The notes below the pieces were generated by a model. It saw only the letters and a program-made list of their open reading frames with translations. It ran no database searches and was not told the DNA's origin. The position numbers were made by a program, and so were the translations under genes. 64,000 nucleotides of DNA. Origin: Psychrobacter sp. bablab_jr014. GTDB taxonomy: Bacteria > Pseudomonadota > Gammaproteobacteria > Pseudomonadales > Moraxellaceae. This document shows positions 9,446 through 18,736 of the stretch, piece by piece; positions within the stretch are counted from its first letter, which is position 1, and every line of letters begins with the position of its first letter. The stretch covers positions 1 through 64,000 of the forward strand of contig NZ_JACDXT010000017.1 in NCBI RefSeq assembly GCF_016464015.1, given 5' to 3'.

Positions 9446-10021
9446 ATGGATAAAATAATGGATAACATCATGCCAGGCTATTCTTTTTCGCATCAGTTTT
9501 ATCGGCACTGGACGCATACCCCAACCAGTGTGCGCGAGGCCATCGTTGACGAGCTGTCCGACATTATCGACCTGCTGCATCCCAATACTGCTTTAGCGGA
9601 GTTTCGTTTTACTCAGCCTGATTTAGATGCTCATATTGACAGTCTATATGCCGAGCATTACGCCGAGTTGGCAAAAGCACAGCAAACACAAATCAATCCA
9701 GCAAAACAAGCGGCACAAACCACACCGCCAGCGCAAACCGTAAGCGCACCTGTTTCGCCTGAAGCTACCGAGCCGACTGAGGGTCTCCCAACCGAAACGC
9801 GCACTGATGCGGCAACCACTGAGCGCACAGATACGGCGTCTACAGTTGATAATAGCGCACCCATCAATACCGCCTTTGCCGATGCGTTGGTACAAGAGCT
9901 GGGCACGCATATTGATGATTATTTAAGCGATCAAATGGCGCAAATCTCTGAGGATTTAAAATCATGGCTGCGCGATGAGATTGGGCGTCAGTTAAGTAAC
10001 CTCTCGCCCAAAAACTCATAA
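9446..10021 (+). CDS. Hypothetical acidic/Ala-Thr-rich protein
   Basis: A 191-residue protein I do not recognise. The ATG at 9446 follows AAGGGG by 7 bp; an upstream in-frame ATG (9404) lies in front of the hairpin and has no site. Residues 15-60 are helical with a conserved look (FYRHWTHTPTSVREAIVDELSDIIDLLHP). Residues 80-145 are low-complexity Ala/Thr/Pro/Glu. The last 45 residues (FADALVQELGTHIDDYLSDQ and onwards) form an amphipathic helix. No signal peptide or membrane segment. Two helical ends joined by a flexible linker suggest a scaffold or adaptor, but no function can be assigned. Confidence 0.6.
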   Translation: MDKIMDNIMPGYSFSHQFYRHWTHTPTSVREAIVDELSDIIDLLHPNTALAEFRFTQPDLDAHIDSLYAEHYAELAKAQQTQINPAKQAAQTTPPAQTVSAPVSPEATEPTEGLPTETRTDAATTERTDTASTVDNSAPINTAFADALVQELGTHIDDYLSDQMAQISEDLKSWLRDEIGRQLSNLSPKNS

Positions 10022-10068
10022 CGGTCTATCTTAAAAACCTCTTATATTAAAAAGTATCAGCGAGCGTA

Positions 10069-11892
10069 TTAGATAGGCTGGGTGCGCTCGCGTAACCAAG
10101 TTAGGGCATCGCCTGAAACACGAGTGTGCAGCGCATCATAGACCATACGGTGATAGCTATTTACCCAGTCAAGTTCTTGCGTGGTCAATAGCGACTTATC
10201 CATGAGACGTGTATCAATCGGGCAATACGTCACGGTCTCAAAATGCAAGAATTGACCAAATTCCGTCTCATTTGGTGTCTCAACAGCATGACAGATGACC
10301 AAGTTTTCGATACGGATGCCCCACTTGCCTTCACGATACAGTCCAGGCTCGTTGCTAGTAAACATCCCTGCACGCATCGCACGCGCTTTGGTCGGCTGTC
10401 CACTGTATGAGATGACTTGCGGCCCTTCGTGCACGTTTAAGAAATAGCCCACACCATGCCCTGTACCATGACCGTAGTCCATTTGCGCTTGCCACAAGGG
10501 CGCACGGCATATGGCGTCAATCAATGGCGAAGAGATGCCCTCAGGAAAATGAGCAACTGCCAAAGCAATATGCGCCTTTAATACATACGTAAAGTCGCGG
10601 CGCTGCTCGGCACTGACGTTGCCAATACCCACCACGCGCGTGATATCGGTCGTACCGTTTTGATACTGTGCGCCTGAATCAATCAGCAATAAATTGCCTT
10701 TCTCTTCTGTCGCAGAAAACGTGCTAAAGGCCGCCTCAGTCGCACGGTAATGCGGCAATGCACCATTAGCAGCAAAGCCTGCAATGGTCGGAAAACTGGG
10801 TGATACATAATGCGGCTGCTGGCTACGTACCTCAATCAGCATGGCATCCACGTCCAGCTCGGTTACTTGCTCGCCAGCATCCAGCTTAGCTTCTAGCTCA
10901 GCGAAAAACGCACACAATGCCGCGCCATCTTGGCGCATCGCCTCACGAATATGCGCAATCTCGCTGGGCGATTTAATCGATTTTAAATACGTGCTGGGCG
11001 CGATTTGTTCAATAAAGCCCAAATCATCAACCACGTGCGCCAGTGTTCCGACAGCGACTTTGTTGGGGTCTAACAATAAAATGTCATCAGCGCTTAACTG
11101 ACCAAGTGCTGCTTGCACCTCTGCATAGTCTGCCAGCGTGATACCACTTTCTGCCAACGTGGTCGCAATCTCGTCACTGACCTTGTTTTGATCAACAAAC
11201 AGTACCGCGCTATCACTACTGATGAGCACATGCGCTAAGAAAACAGGGTTGTAATCCACATCGGCACCGCGTAGGTTGGTGAGCCATGCAATATCATCAA
11301 GGCTAGACAACAGATGATGCGTTGCACCCGCCTCTATCATTTGTGCCCGTACCGCAGTGAGCTTGTCTGCTGAGGACTGGGCCACAAACTGACCGTCATG
11401 TGGATACAGCGCCGCCGTTGGCAACGACGGACGCTCCAGCCACACGCTGCTAAGCAAATCGCGCTCTGTGATAAGCGTAATGTCTTTGGCATCAAGCGCT
11501 TCTAACAAGCGGTCTTGCTCAGTAATCGACAATACCTGCCCATCTACCGCCACATTATCGCCCGCAGACAAATGTGTCACCAACCAATCGACATGCGTAG
11601 GCTCGGATGGTGCAAGCTTTTGTAAATGAATGCCTGTTTCAGCCAGCTCATCGGCGGCCTGCACCCAATAGCGACTGTCTGTCCACAGTCCCGCAAAGTC
11701 AGCGGTCACGACCAAAGTTCCGACCGAGCCTGTAAAGCCTGTGAGCCATTCACGCGCTTGCCAATATTCTGGTAGATATTCAGATAAATGTGGGTCAGCA
11801 GTAGGCACAATAAGTGCGGTCACATCCTGCGCGGCCATTTCAGCGCGTACGGTTTTTAGGCGCTGCTGTATTGTTGTTTTTGATATTGTCAT
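10069..11892 (-). CDS. Aminopeptidase P family (M24) metallopeptidase
   Basis: Removes an N-terminal residue preceding proline, in the cytosol. The 607-residue protein has the large three-domain form: two creatinase-N-like domains (about 1-300), an M24 pita-bread catalytic domain (about 305-535) and a C-terminal extension. Metal-binding residues are visible: Asp in LLIDSGAQYQNGTTDITRV, His in YGHGTGHGVG (473-482), Glu515 in NEPGLY and Glu529 in IRIENLV. It resembles eukaryotic-type cytosolic aminopeptidase P more than E. coli PepP (441 residues). A short leftward spacer separates it from the POT transporter upstream, which fits peptide uptake and degradation. Confidence 0.9.
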   Translation of the reverse strand: MTISKTTIQQRLKTVRAEMAAQDVTALIVPTADPHLSEYLPEYWQAREWLTGFTGSVGTLVVTADFAGLWTDSRYWVQAADELAETGIHLQKLAPSEPTHVDWLVTHLSAGDNVAVDGQVLSITEQDRLLEALDAKDITLITERDLLSSVWLERPSLPTAALYPHDGQFVAQSSADKLTAVRAQMIEAGATHHLLSSLDDIAWLTNLRGADVDYNPVFLAHVLISSDSAVLFVDQNKVSDEIATTLAESGITLADYAEVQAALGQLSADDILLLDPNKVAVGTLAHVVDDLGFIEQIAPSTYLKSIKSPSEIAHIREAMRQDGAALCAFFAELEAKLDAGEQVTELDVDAMLIEVRSQQPHYVSPSFPTIAGFAANGALPHYRATEAAFSTFSATEEKGNLLLIDSGAQYQNGTTDITRVVGIGNVSAEQRRDFTYVLKAHIALAVAHFPEGISSPLIDAICRAPLWQAQMDYGHGTGHGVGYFLNVHEGPQVISYSGQPTKARAMRAGMFTSNEPGLYREGKWGIRIENLVICHAVETPNETEFGQFLHFETVTYCPIDTRLMDKSLLTTQELDWVNSYHRMVYDALHTRVSGDALTWLRERTQPI

Positions 11893-12069
11893 AAGACCTC
11901 TTTTTTAGGGTATGTCCCTATTTTAAAATAACAGTAAATAACCGTCTGTGAGCCACTAAGCTCAGCAGACGGCTTAGCACAGTCGCTTAATACATCCTAT
12001 AGTAACATGCTGCCAAAAATGACAACCAGTGTCCTTGTAGCTGTGACTTTATAGCAATAATGCGTTTGG

Positions 12070-13626
12070 CTAGAGTGCGGTATCTGTGTTCTTGTTCAGC
12101 ATATTATTAATCGGTTTTGACAGTAACAATAAAATCACCGCAGTCACAATCAAAAAGATCATCATGGTGGTAAACAGACTGGGCAGCCCTTCAATCTTGT
12201 CTGCGGACACATGACCGCCAAAGAACGCTGCGACTAAGTTACCAAGCGCGATGGAGGCAAAAAACAGCCCCATCATCTGACCTTGCATACCTGTTGGTGC
12301 AAGTTTGGTCATCGCAGACAGACCGACTGGACTGAGTGAAAGCTCACCGAGTGTCAATAAAAATAAGCTACCTACCAGCCATAATGGGGAAGCCAGCGCG
12401 CCTGGGGTGACCAAAATACTTTTTGACGCCATAATCATCAAGCCAAAGCCTGCGGCTGCGAGCAACATCCCGATAGCAAATTTGACCATACTGTTTGGCT
12501 CAAGGTTTCGGTCTGCCAATTTAACCCAAATAATACTGACTATCGGCGCGAGCAATAAAATAAAAAGCGGGTTTAATGACTGAAACCAAATGCTTGGAAT
12601 ACTAAAACCCATCACATCAAGGTCGGTATAATTATCAGCAAATAAGTTAAACGAGGTGGGCTGCTGCTCAAAGCTTGACCAAAACAGTACTGAGCCAATG
12701 ATTAATAAAAAGCAAACGAGCAAGCGTTTTTTGTCCGCGGCATCCAAGCGCGGTGAGACAAACATGACCAAGAAATACAGTATCACGACCGCAGCAATCG
12801 TATACGTCATATACTCAGCGACCAAGACTGCATTGAACGGCAATATCTCAAAACCAATAGCAAGCGCCATCAGTGCAACCGCAATCACAATGCCTGTAAC
12901 CCAGCGTCCAACATGACGGTAGCCCTCATTAGAGCGCTCCCATTCTGCGCCAATATTTTTGGCACGTGCGTAACGTTGTAAGTTTTTTCGTGCGGCAAAT
13001 CGATACACCAGCAGCGAAATCAGCATGCCTATACCGCCGACACCAAAACCAACATGCCACATGGCTTTTTCTTTAAACACGCCAACAATAAGCGCAGCGA
13101 GTAGCGCCCCAATGTTAATACCCATATAAAACAAGGTAAAACCAGCGTCACGGCGGCTGTCACCTTTAGTATAAAGCGCACCGACCATCACTGAAATACA
13201 GGTTTTAAACAGTCCTGAACCTACAACAATAAACATCAAACCGACAAAAAACAGGCTCATGCCAAACACGGCTGATAGCGCAATGCTTAAATGACCGAGC
13301 GCAATGACGATACTGCCCCACCACAGCGCGCGTTCTTGTCCCAACCAGTTGTCTGCCAGCCACCCCCCAGGTACCGCTGCTAAATAGAGCGACCCTGCAA
13401 AAATACCATATATGGCAGACGCCGTGGTTTCATCAAAGCCAAAGCCACCGCTACCCACCGCAGCTACCATAAACAAGACCAATAGCGGTCGAATGCTATA
13501 GTAAGAAAACCGTTCCCACATCTCTGTAAAAAATAACGAACGCAGTGGTTTTGGATGACCCATAAAATTATTATCAAGCGCCGCCACTTCAGCGGTACTC
13601 AAAGGTGTTTGAGCGTCCTTGTTCAT
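12070..13626 (-). CDS. POT/PTR family proton-dependent di-/tripeptide transporter
   Basis: A 518-residue inner-membrane protein with about 14 hydrophobic segments. The POT signature ExxERFxYY is present as EMWERFSYY (35-43). The second signature, FTLFYMGINIGALLA, lies around transmembrane segment 5. These transporters import short peptides with protons. The gene lies upstream of, and on the same strand as, the Xaa-Pro peptidase (177 bp gap), a plausible functional pairing for peptide use. The DtpA/B/C subtype cannot be decided by eye. Confidence 0.92.
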   Translation of the reverse strand: MNKDAQTPLSTAEVAALDNNFMGHPKPLRSLFFTEMWERFSYYSIRPLLVLFMVAAVGSGGFGFDETTASAIYGIFAGSLYLAAVPGGWLADNWLGQERALWWGSIVIALGHLSIALSAVFGMSLFFVGLMFIVVGSGLFKTCISVMVGALYTKGDSRRDAGFTLFYMGINIGALLAALIVGVFKEKAMWHVGFGVGGIGMLISLLVYRFAARKNLQRYARAKNIGAEWERSNEGYRHVGRWVTGIVIAVALMALAIGFEILPFNAVLVAEYMTYTIAAVVILYFLVMFVSPRLDAADKKRLLVCFLLIIGSVLFWSSFEQQPTSFNLFADNYTDLDVMGFSIPSIWFQSLNPLFILLLAPIVSIIWVKLADRNLEPNSMVKFAIGMLLAAAGFGLMIMASKSILVTPGALASPLWLVGSLFLLTLGELSLSPVGLSAMTKLAPTGMQGQMMGLFFASIALGNLVAAFFGGHVSADKIEGLPSLFTTMMIFLIVTAVILLLLSKPINNMLNKNTDTAL

Positions 13627-13768
13627 CGTACTCTTCCTTCATATTGCAAAAAAATAATGACTAAAGGCGCTTCATTGCGACCAATAGTCATCTATGCTCA
13701 ACATTGTTTCATTGCTAAAACAGGAAGTAAAGGCATAGAGAATGACTATTAAGGGCAAACCTTTGTAA

Positions 13769-13805
13769 CAAAAAAACCCCACATGCCAATATAGCAGTGG
13801 GGTTT
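13769..13805 (-). terminator. Rho-independent terminator after the Ala/Asp-rich membrane protein
   Basis: The stem AACCCCAC/GTGGGGTT (13775-13782 with 13797-13804) is followed on the minus strand by a seven-T tract. It ends the leftward gene at 13842-14309 and separates it from the POT transporter. Confidence 0.88.
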
Positions 13806-13841
13806 ATAGCGTATACGCTCAGTCAATAAATAATAACGCGC

Positions 13842-14309
13842 TTACTGTGCCGCTGGGGTTTGACCGTCAGTATCCGCGTCCGCTTGCTCCGCGGTGAGAT
13901 CAGCGTCGGCCGTCGCTGCTTGACGTACGGTACCTTCTGCCGTTGCCGTACCTGCCGTTGCGCTCACAACTGCATCGCCCGAATCAGAAGGCGGTGTGGC
14001 GGTCGCATCAGCAGCAACCGTACCATCCGCAGCGGGCGTTTCACCTGCGCCAACAGTTGCTTCGGCGTCTGCTTCGCTCGCCTCAGTAGTGGTGTCAGCG
14101 TCAGATGCCGCTTCGGTACTTGCAGTCGCGGTATCAGCTGTGGCTTCTGCATTTTCAGCAGCAGCGGGTGCTGGCTCAATGCGCTCGCCCGCTGGACGCA
14201 GATATCCTGACACGCCAATAAGCAATACTATCGCCAAAAATAGAACAATGCCGCCCAATGTAAAAACCAACTCTTTCATAGGCTTGTTGTTGCTGATATC
14301 CTCTGACAT
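13842..14309 (-). CDS. Single-span membrane protein with Ala/Asp/Thr-rich acidic tail
   Basis: A 155-residue protein. AAGGTGA supports the ATG at 14309 over a GTG six codons upstream. Residues 1-11 are polar, residues 14-35 form one transmembrane helix (ELVFTLGGIVLFLAIVLLIG), and the remaining 115 residues are almost only Ala, Thr, Asp, Glu, Gly and Pro. The orientation is probably N-in with an extracytoplasmic acidic tail. Such tails are fast-evolving and give no functional clue. The composition strongly resembles the lipoprotein at 38600. It is not obviously in an operon: lnt lies 138 bp further right on the same strand, and a terminator follows. Confidence 0.65.
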   Translation of the reverse strand: MSEDISNNKPMKELVFTLGGIVLFLAIVLLIGVSGYLRPAGERIEPAPAAAENAEATADTATASTEAASDADTTTEASEADAEATVGAGETPAADGTVAADATATPPSDSGDAVVSATAGTATAEGTVRQAATADADLTAEQADADTDGQTPAAQ

Positions 14310-14447
14310 ATCCAATTCACCTTGCACAAAAAATATTTAAAATATTTGCCCATTATATCGCAATTTATACCAATATGTTAAAACCCTTAACCATTTAAAG
14401 GAATTATTCTGCTAAAAAGTGATATGTCTGAGCGATCCGTTTTGATA

Positions 14448-16022
14448 TTATCTGCCGACACTTGCCCGCATACGTGCACGGCGACCCAAATAGCTAAGCA
14501 ATAATAGCACTAAGATAAGCGCCAAAATAGGGTAATTGCCCATCTTCATAAAGGGTGTGCTGCCTGTGCGCGCCTGTACCTCACCGCGTAATACCGTACG
14601 CTCAAACTGCGGCGCACGCTTCACGATATTGCCTTCGTGGTCGATAATCGCGGTCACGCCTGTGTTGGTAGCGCGTATAAACCAGCGACCATTTTCTAGC
14701 GCGCGCATCTGCACCATCTGTAAATGCTGTAGCGGCCCTGCTGAAGTGCCGAACCACGCATCGTTAGAAATGGTCAATAAAAAGTCCGTGCCAATCGCGT
14801 TTTTGCGCGTGGTGTCAGGATAGGCCACCTCGTAGCAAATCGCCGCGCCCAGTTTGTGCCCGCGCACTTCGAGCGGCGCTTGATGATCGCTGCCACGACT
14901 GTAGCTCATGATGTCCTTGCTGCCCGCCAAATCAGGCAAAATATCGAGCATCCCTTGAAACGGAATATACTCGCCAAAAGGCACAAGGCGCTGTTTCTTA
15001 TACAAGCCTTTAGCATCGGTACCGAGCGCAATCACACTGTTATAAAAAGGTGGATACGGCTGCGTCTCTGGGTCAAAGGCTGCTTCGTCTTTATAAGGAA
15101 TACCTGTAATCCACGTACTGCCCGTGGCCTTAGACTCTTTGACCATTTCAGTAATAAACGGCATGGCTTCGGTCTGAAACATCGGAATCGACGACTCAGG
15201 CCAAACGATGAGCTCTTGTCCCCATTCCGTGCGCGTCAGATTGGCATAAATCTTTAGCGTCTCGACTTGGTATTCAGTTAGCCACTTTAAGTCTTGTGGG
15301 ATGTTGCCCTGAATTAAGGATACTGACACATCAGGCGTGCCTTTGGGCTTGGTCCATTGCGGCTGCATCAGCCACAGCGCGCTGCTCGCCAGTACAGCAA
15401 TAATTGACGCCAGCATATACCCTGCACGACGGCGCAATATCTCAACCACCGCCCCTGCAAACAACACCGCCACAAAGGAGATAGCAAACACCCCAAACAC
15501 AGGCGCAAGCGAGGACAGCCAGTGCTGCTCAGTAAAGGCATAGCCAACGAACAACCACGGAAAGCCTGTCAACAACCACGTTTTTAGCCACTCTTGGAGC
15601 ACCCAAAGGGCAGCGAACGACAACGGCTGTTTGCCTACCACGCGCTGAAAAATAAGCGCCATAAAGCCATGAAACAGCCCCATGCCCAAACCCATAAGCG
15701 CAATCAAAATCAGCGCGAGCCACATCGGGGTGTTGCCATAGGTATGAATCGAGGTATACAACCAAAAAGCACCCACGCACCACAGCCCCATACCGTATGC
15801 TTCACCGATAACAAAAGCGCGCTTGCCACTCATCTCTGGTAATAACAAGGCATACAAAATCGCAGGTGACACCACCGCGAGCGCCCAGATTTTATACGGC
15901 GCGAGCGCCAAAACAAACATCGCGCCTGCCAGCCACGCGATAAGCACACTGACCCCAAGGGGTATGCTTTTGGACTTTTTGGCGTTTAAACGCCGAGAAA
16001 CATCAACCGTGGACATGCGCAT
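14448..16022 (-). CDS. lnt: Apolipoprotein N-acyltransferase
   Basis: Adds the third acyl chain to the N-terminal Cys of lipoproteins in the inner membrane. The 524-residue protein has six to seven transmembrane helices (about 22-60, 72-92, 98-125, 135-165, 170-215 and one near the C-terminus) around a periplasmic nitrilase domain (about 230-490). The catalytic triad is visible: Glu276 (WPESSIP), Lys343 (YKKQRLVPFGEY) and Cys396 (AICYEVAYPD). It lies downstream of corC as in E. coli, but 312 bp and a terminator separate them, so it probably has its own promoter. Met3 is an equally possible start. Confidence 0.95.
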   Translation of the reverse strand: MRMSTVDVSRRLNAKKSKSIPLGVSVLIAWLAGAMFVLALAPYKIWALAVVSPAILYALLLPEMSGKRAFVIGEAYGMGLWCVGAFWLYTSIHTYGNTPMWLALILIALMGLGMGLFHGFMALIFQRVVGKQPLSFAALWVLQEWLKTWLLTGFPWLFVGYAFTEQHWLSSLAPVFGVFAISFVAVLFAGAVVEILRRRAGYMLASIIAVLASSALWLMQPQWTKPKGTPDVSVSLIQGNIPQDLKWLTEYQVETLKIYANLTRTEWGQELIVWPESSIPMFQTEAMPFITEMVKESKATGSTWITGIPYKDEAAFDPETQPYPPFYNSVIALGTDAKGLYKKQRLVPFGEYIPFQGMLDILPDLAGSKDIMSYSRGSDHQAPLEVRGHKLGAAICYEVAYPDTTRKNAIGTDFLLTISNDAWFGTSAGPLQHLQMVQMRALENGRWFIRATNTGVTAIIDHEGNIVKRAPQFERTVLRGEVQARTGSTPFMKMGNYPILALILVLLLLSYLGRRARMRASVGR

Positions 16023-16254
16023 ATCATACGACCCGAAATAACTAAAAATGGGGAACTAAAAACTGGTCAGCAAAAACCAAAACCTGCAATTTTGAGCGCT
16101 AGCAAAGACAATAAGCCAATAAACCGTTATGAAACAACAGACCAGCATGGGTTTATAAACGGCAAAATGACCTGTCGCGAGCGCTCTTTTTTCTGCGTCA
16201 CATGATACCAGTCTGTATCAACAAAAGGGGAGAAAATGGGCAAATTGACGCGCA

Positions 16255-16285
16255 CAAAAAAACACGATGGCGTATCGTGTTTTTT
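16255..16285 (-). terminator. Rho-independent terminator after corC
   Basis: The stem AACACGAT/ATCGTGTT (16261-16268 with 16274-16281) has a five-base loop and a seven-T tract on the minus strand. The rest of 16023-16334 is lnt upstream sequence, in which I see no gene. Confidence 0.88.
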
Positions 16286-16334
16286 ATTACTTATTAAAGA
16301 CGGGAGATGTTATTAAGAAAAGCAAAAACCAAGA

Positions 16335-17249
16335 TTAAGCATAAGTGCTGGTCTCAACGGGCACTTCAGGCGAGGTTTTGGTCAGCTCAAGGGTATGAAT
16401 AAAGCGCCCTTCGACATCGGTCACCGTAATTTGCCAATCATCAATCTGTACGCTCTCACCTTCTAAATCACTGACGTAGCCCAGCGCTTGCATGACCAGA
16501 CCGCCCATCGTATCGACTTCGGTATCATCAAAATGACTGCCCAGCTCATCGTTACAGTCTTCAATCACCGTAGAGGCTTGGACTTGCCACGTGTCAGGCT
16601 TGGTCGGGTGCACCACGATATTGTTCATATCGCTGTCTTCTTCAAAGTCGTCATGCTCATCAACGATGTCGCCGACAATCTCCTCTAACAAGTCTTCCAT
16701 CGTGACCACGCCTGCAAAGTTGCCAAACTCATCGACCACAATCGCCATGTGTACTTGGGTGCTTTGTAGCGAGCGCAGCAAGGTGTCCGAGCGCGCGGTC
16801 TCGCTGATATATAAGGGCTGACGCACCAAATCACGCAAGCGCTTGCTGTCGATTTTGTCTTCTTCTTCGCGCACCATGTGCACCAAAATGGGGATTAAAT
16901 CTTTTGCCAGCAAAATCCCAATGACCGCATCGTCATCTTCGCTGTCAAACACAGGATAGCGCGAATGGGTCGCCTCCAAAATGATGTCCATGACATCGTC
17001 CACACTGGTGCTCTCGTGCAGACCAATGACCTGCGGGCGCGGGGTCATGATTTCGCGCACTTGGGTGGCGGGCAAATCCAGCACACCTTCGAGCATATCG
17101 ACGGTGTCGGGCTCTAAAAATTGGCGCGAATCGTGTACCAGACGTACCAATTCATCTCGGGTTTCAGGGGCGGTCGATAGCCAGCGTTTTAAGCCGCGCA
17201 TCGACCAACTACTCGGGCTTGGCGTGTCATCAGACATGGTGATGTGCAT
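16335..17249 (-). CDS. corC: CorC/HlyC family CBS-domain protein
   Basis: A 304-residue soluble protein equivalent to E. coli YbeX/CorC, linked to magnesium/cobalt efflux and possibly ribosome homeostasis. Two CBS domains (about 63-118, starting VREIMTPRPQVIGL, and about 140-200, with AIVVDEFGNFAGVVTMEDLLEEIVGDIVDE) precede a C-terminal CorC_HlyC domain (about 218-295). There are no membrane helices. The start at 17249 is preceded by GAGG with rather tight spacing; Met5 is the alternative. In E. coli the order is ybeZ-ybeY-ybeX-lnt; here ybeZ and ybeY are not adjacent, and a divergent DUF4105 gene takes their place. Confidence 0.9.
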   Translation of the reverse strand: MHITMSDDTPSPSSWSMRGLKRWLSTAPETRDELVRLVHDSRQFLEPDTVDMLEGVLDLPATQVREIMTPRPQVIGLHESTSVDDVMDIILEATHSRYPVFDSEDDDAVIGILLAKDLIPILVHMVREEEDKIDSKRLRDLVRQPLYISETARSDTLLRSLQSTQVHMAIVVDEFGNFAGVVTMEDLLEEIVGDIVDEHDDFEEDSDMNNIVVHPTKPDTWQVQASTVIEDCNDELGSHFDDTEVDTMGGLVMQALGYVSDLEGESVQIDDWQITVTDVEGRFIHTLELTKTSPEVPVETSTYA

Positions 17250-17524
17250 TAACCTCGTTGGTTGGTAAAAAAAAGTATCGCTTACTACTGCAAGGAGCAG
17301 CTTAGATGGGGATGCCGATACAAAAAATAAAGCGCATGTGCGGGATGATTTTAATGATAAAACCGCGTATGACGGGGCTTATCGTACCGACTAAAAATCG
17401 CGCTTCTGGCTCTCACTTTAGCGTAAGCCCCCCTGACATTCAACGACAATTTTTGCCAAATTGTATTGTCAGTGTGCCAAGAACTTTGCTATCGTCAAGC
17501 CCTATCTGTTTGCCATGATGCCTT

Positions 17525-18700
17525 ATGTTGCCACCTGCTCTACGCCCCGCCGCCAGCCGCTTGCGCCGTACGCTCGCCACCTACCGTCAACGGGTGTCTG
17601 TACGTTTGCTGCCTTGGCGGCGACTATTACTACGCTTTTTAATGGTTATCACGCTGTTGTTGTCCTTAGCGTGGCTGCTCATGCTGCTGTGGTTTCAGCT
17701 CGGCTTAGGTCTTATGACTTACGCGCTTGGCAGTGTGCCTGCATTCTTGGTTGCTGTGCTGATTAAACGCATTGGTACGAAAGACCAAGTGGTACGCCCA
17801 CGCTTTTCGACACGGCGCGTATTTGCTGCTTATAGCGCATTATGGCTACTTGGGGTCGGTTGGTTTGTGTCCATTGCGCCCAAGCAGCAGCGCGACTGGC
17901 AACCTGAGGTGGCAGAGCGTTTAAGCTACACTCGCGAGGCGGACAATCCTGATATCGTGACCTTACACAATGTGCGTAACTTTGATTGGCGCACCGAGTC
18001 ACTGGCAGAGACACGTTGGCAGACGCGCACCGTCGATTTGTCCAAGCTGGCAGGTATCGATATTATCAACTCCTACTGGATGGGGCCAGCGATTGCGCAT
18101 ACGCTGGTGAGCTTTCGCTTTACCGATGCGCGTCCACTCACCTTTTCGCTAGAGATTCGTAAAGAGCAAGGCGAGTCGTTTTCGGCATTGGGTGGGTTTT
18201 TTAAGCTGTATGAGCTGAGTCTGATTGCCGCCGAAGAGCGCGACATCATCTATACGCGCAGCAATGTACGCGGTGAGCAGGTGTACTTGTTTCCGCTCAG
18301 TCATTTGAGTCAAGCGGAGGTGCGCGGTTTGTTTGAGGCGTATTTGCAAAAGGCGGACAGCCTAAATCGTGCGCCTGAGTGGTACAACACTTTGACCAGC
18401 AATTGCACCAATATTGTCTTTGAAATGGCGCGCATGGTTAGCGGCAATCGCTTGCCTTATGATTATCGCATTTGGGTGTCGGGCTGGCTGCCTGATTATC
18501 TGTATGAACAGCAGCTATTAACGCCGACGCCGCAAAAATGGTCGATGGACACTTGGTATGAGCGCGCGCATATCAACCCCAAAGTAAGCGCCCTCACCTA
18601 TCAAGCCAATATGGACGCGGCACTGTTCTCCAAGCGTATTCGCAAAGACTTGCCCGCGCCCAAGTTGATGTCCGTAACTAAAGCCGAAACCGATAACTAG
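17525..18700 (+). CDS. DUF4105 (Lnb N-terminal periplasmic domain) membrane protein
   Basis: A 391-residue inner-membrane protein. The N-terminus is Arg-rich and followed by three hydrophobic segments (about 35-59, 62-80 and 100-117). The rest is periplasmic and matches the DUF4105 pattern: AHTLVSFRF (191-199, His192), SLEIRKEQGESFSALGGFF (208-226), YELSLIAAEERDIIYTR and WYNTLTSNCTNIVFEMARM (287-305, Cys294). Family knowledge: Bacteroides Lnb, a lipoprotein N-acyltransferase, contains this domain, and a Cys/His pair is thought to be catalytic. It is divergent from corC-lnt. No clear ribosome-binding site precedes the chosen ATG. The role in lipoprotein modification is inference. Confidence 0.8.
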   Translation: MLPPALRPAASRLRRTLATYRQRVSVRLLPWRRLLLRFLMVITLLLSLAWLLMLLWFQLGLGLMTYALGSVPAFLVAVLIKRIGTKDQVVRPRFSTRRVFAAYSALWLLGVGWFVSIAPKQQRDWQPEVAERLSYTREADNPDIVTLHNVRNFDWRTESLAETRWQTRTVDLSKLAGIDIINSYWMGPAIAHTLVSFRFTDARPLTFSLEIRKEQGESFSALGGFFKLYELSLIAAEERDIIYTRSNVRGEQVYLFPLSHLSQAEVRGLFEAYLQKADSLNRAPEWYNTLTSNCTNIVFEMARMVSGNRLPYDYRIWVSGWLPDYLYEQQLLTPTPQKWSMDTWYERAHINPKVSALTYQANMDAALFSKRIRKDLPAPKLMSVTKAETDN

Positions 18701-18736
18701 CCACCGATTTTTATCATTAACGGCTTGTATTGTCGG

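Noticed and set aside
13860-14340. Two long open frames on the plus strand opposite the Ala/Asp-rich membrane protein
   Set aside because: They mirror the repetitive GC-rich codons of the real gene; the proteins are Ser/Cys/Arg-rich or Ala/Ser-rich artefacts without a start signal.
17306-17518. 70-codon frame between corC and the DUF4105 gene
   Set aside because: No ribosome-binding site or family likeness; it lies in the divergent control region.
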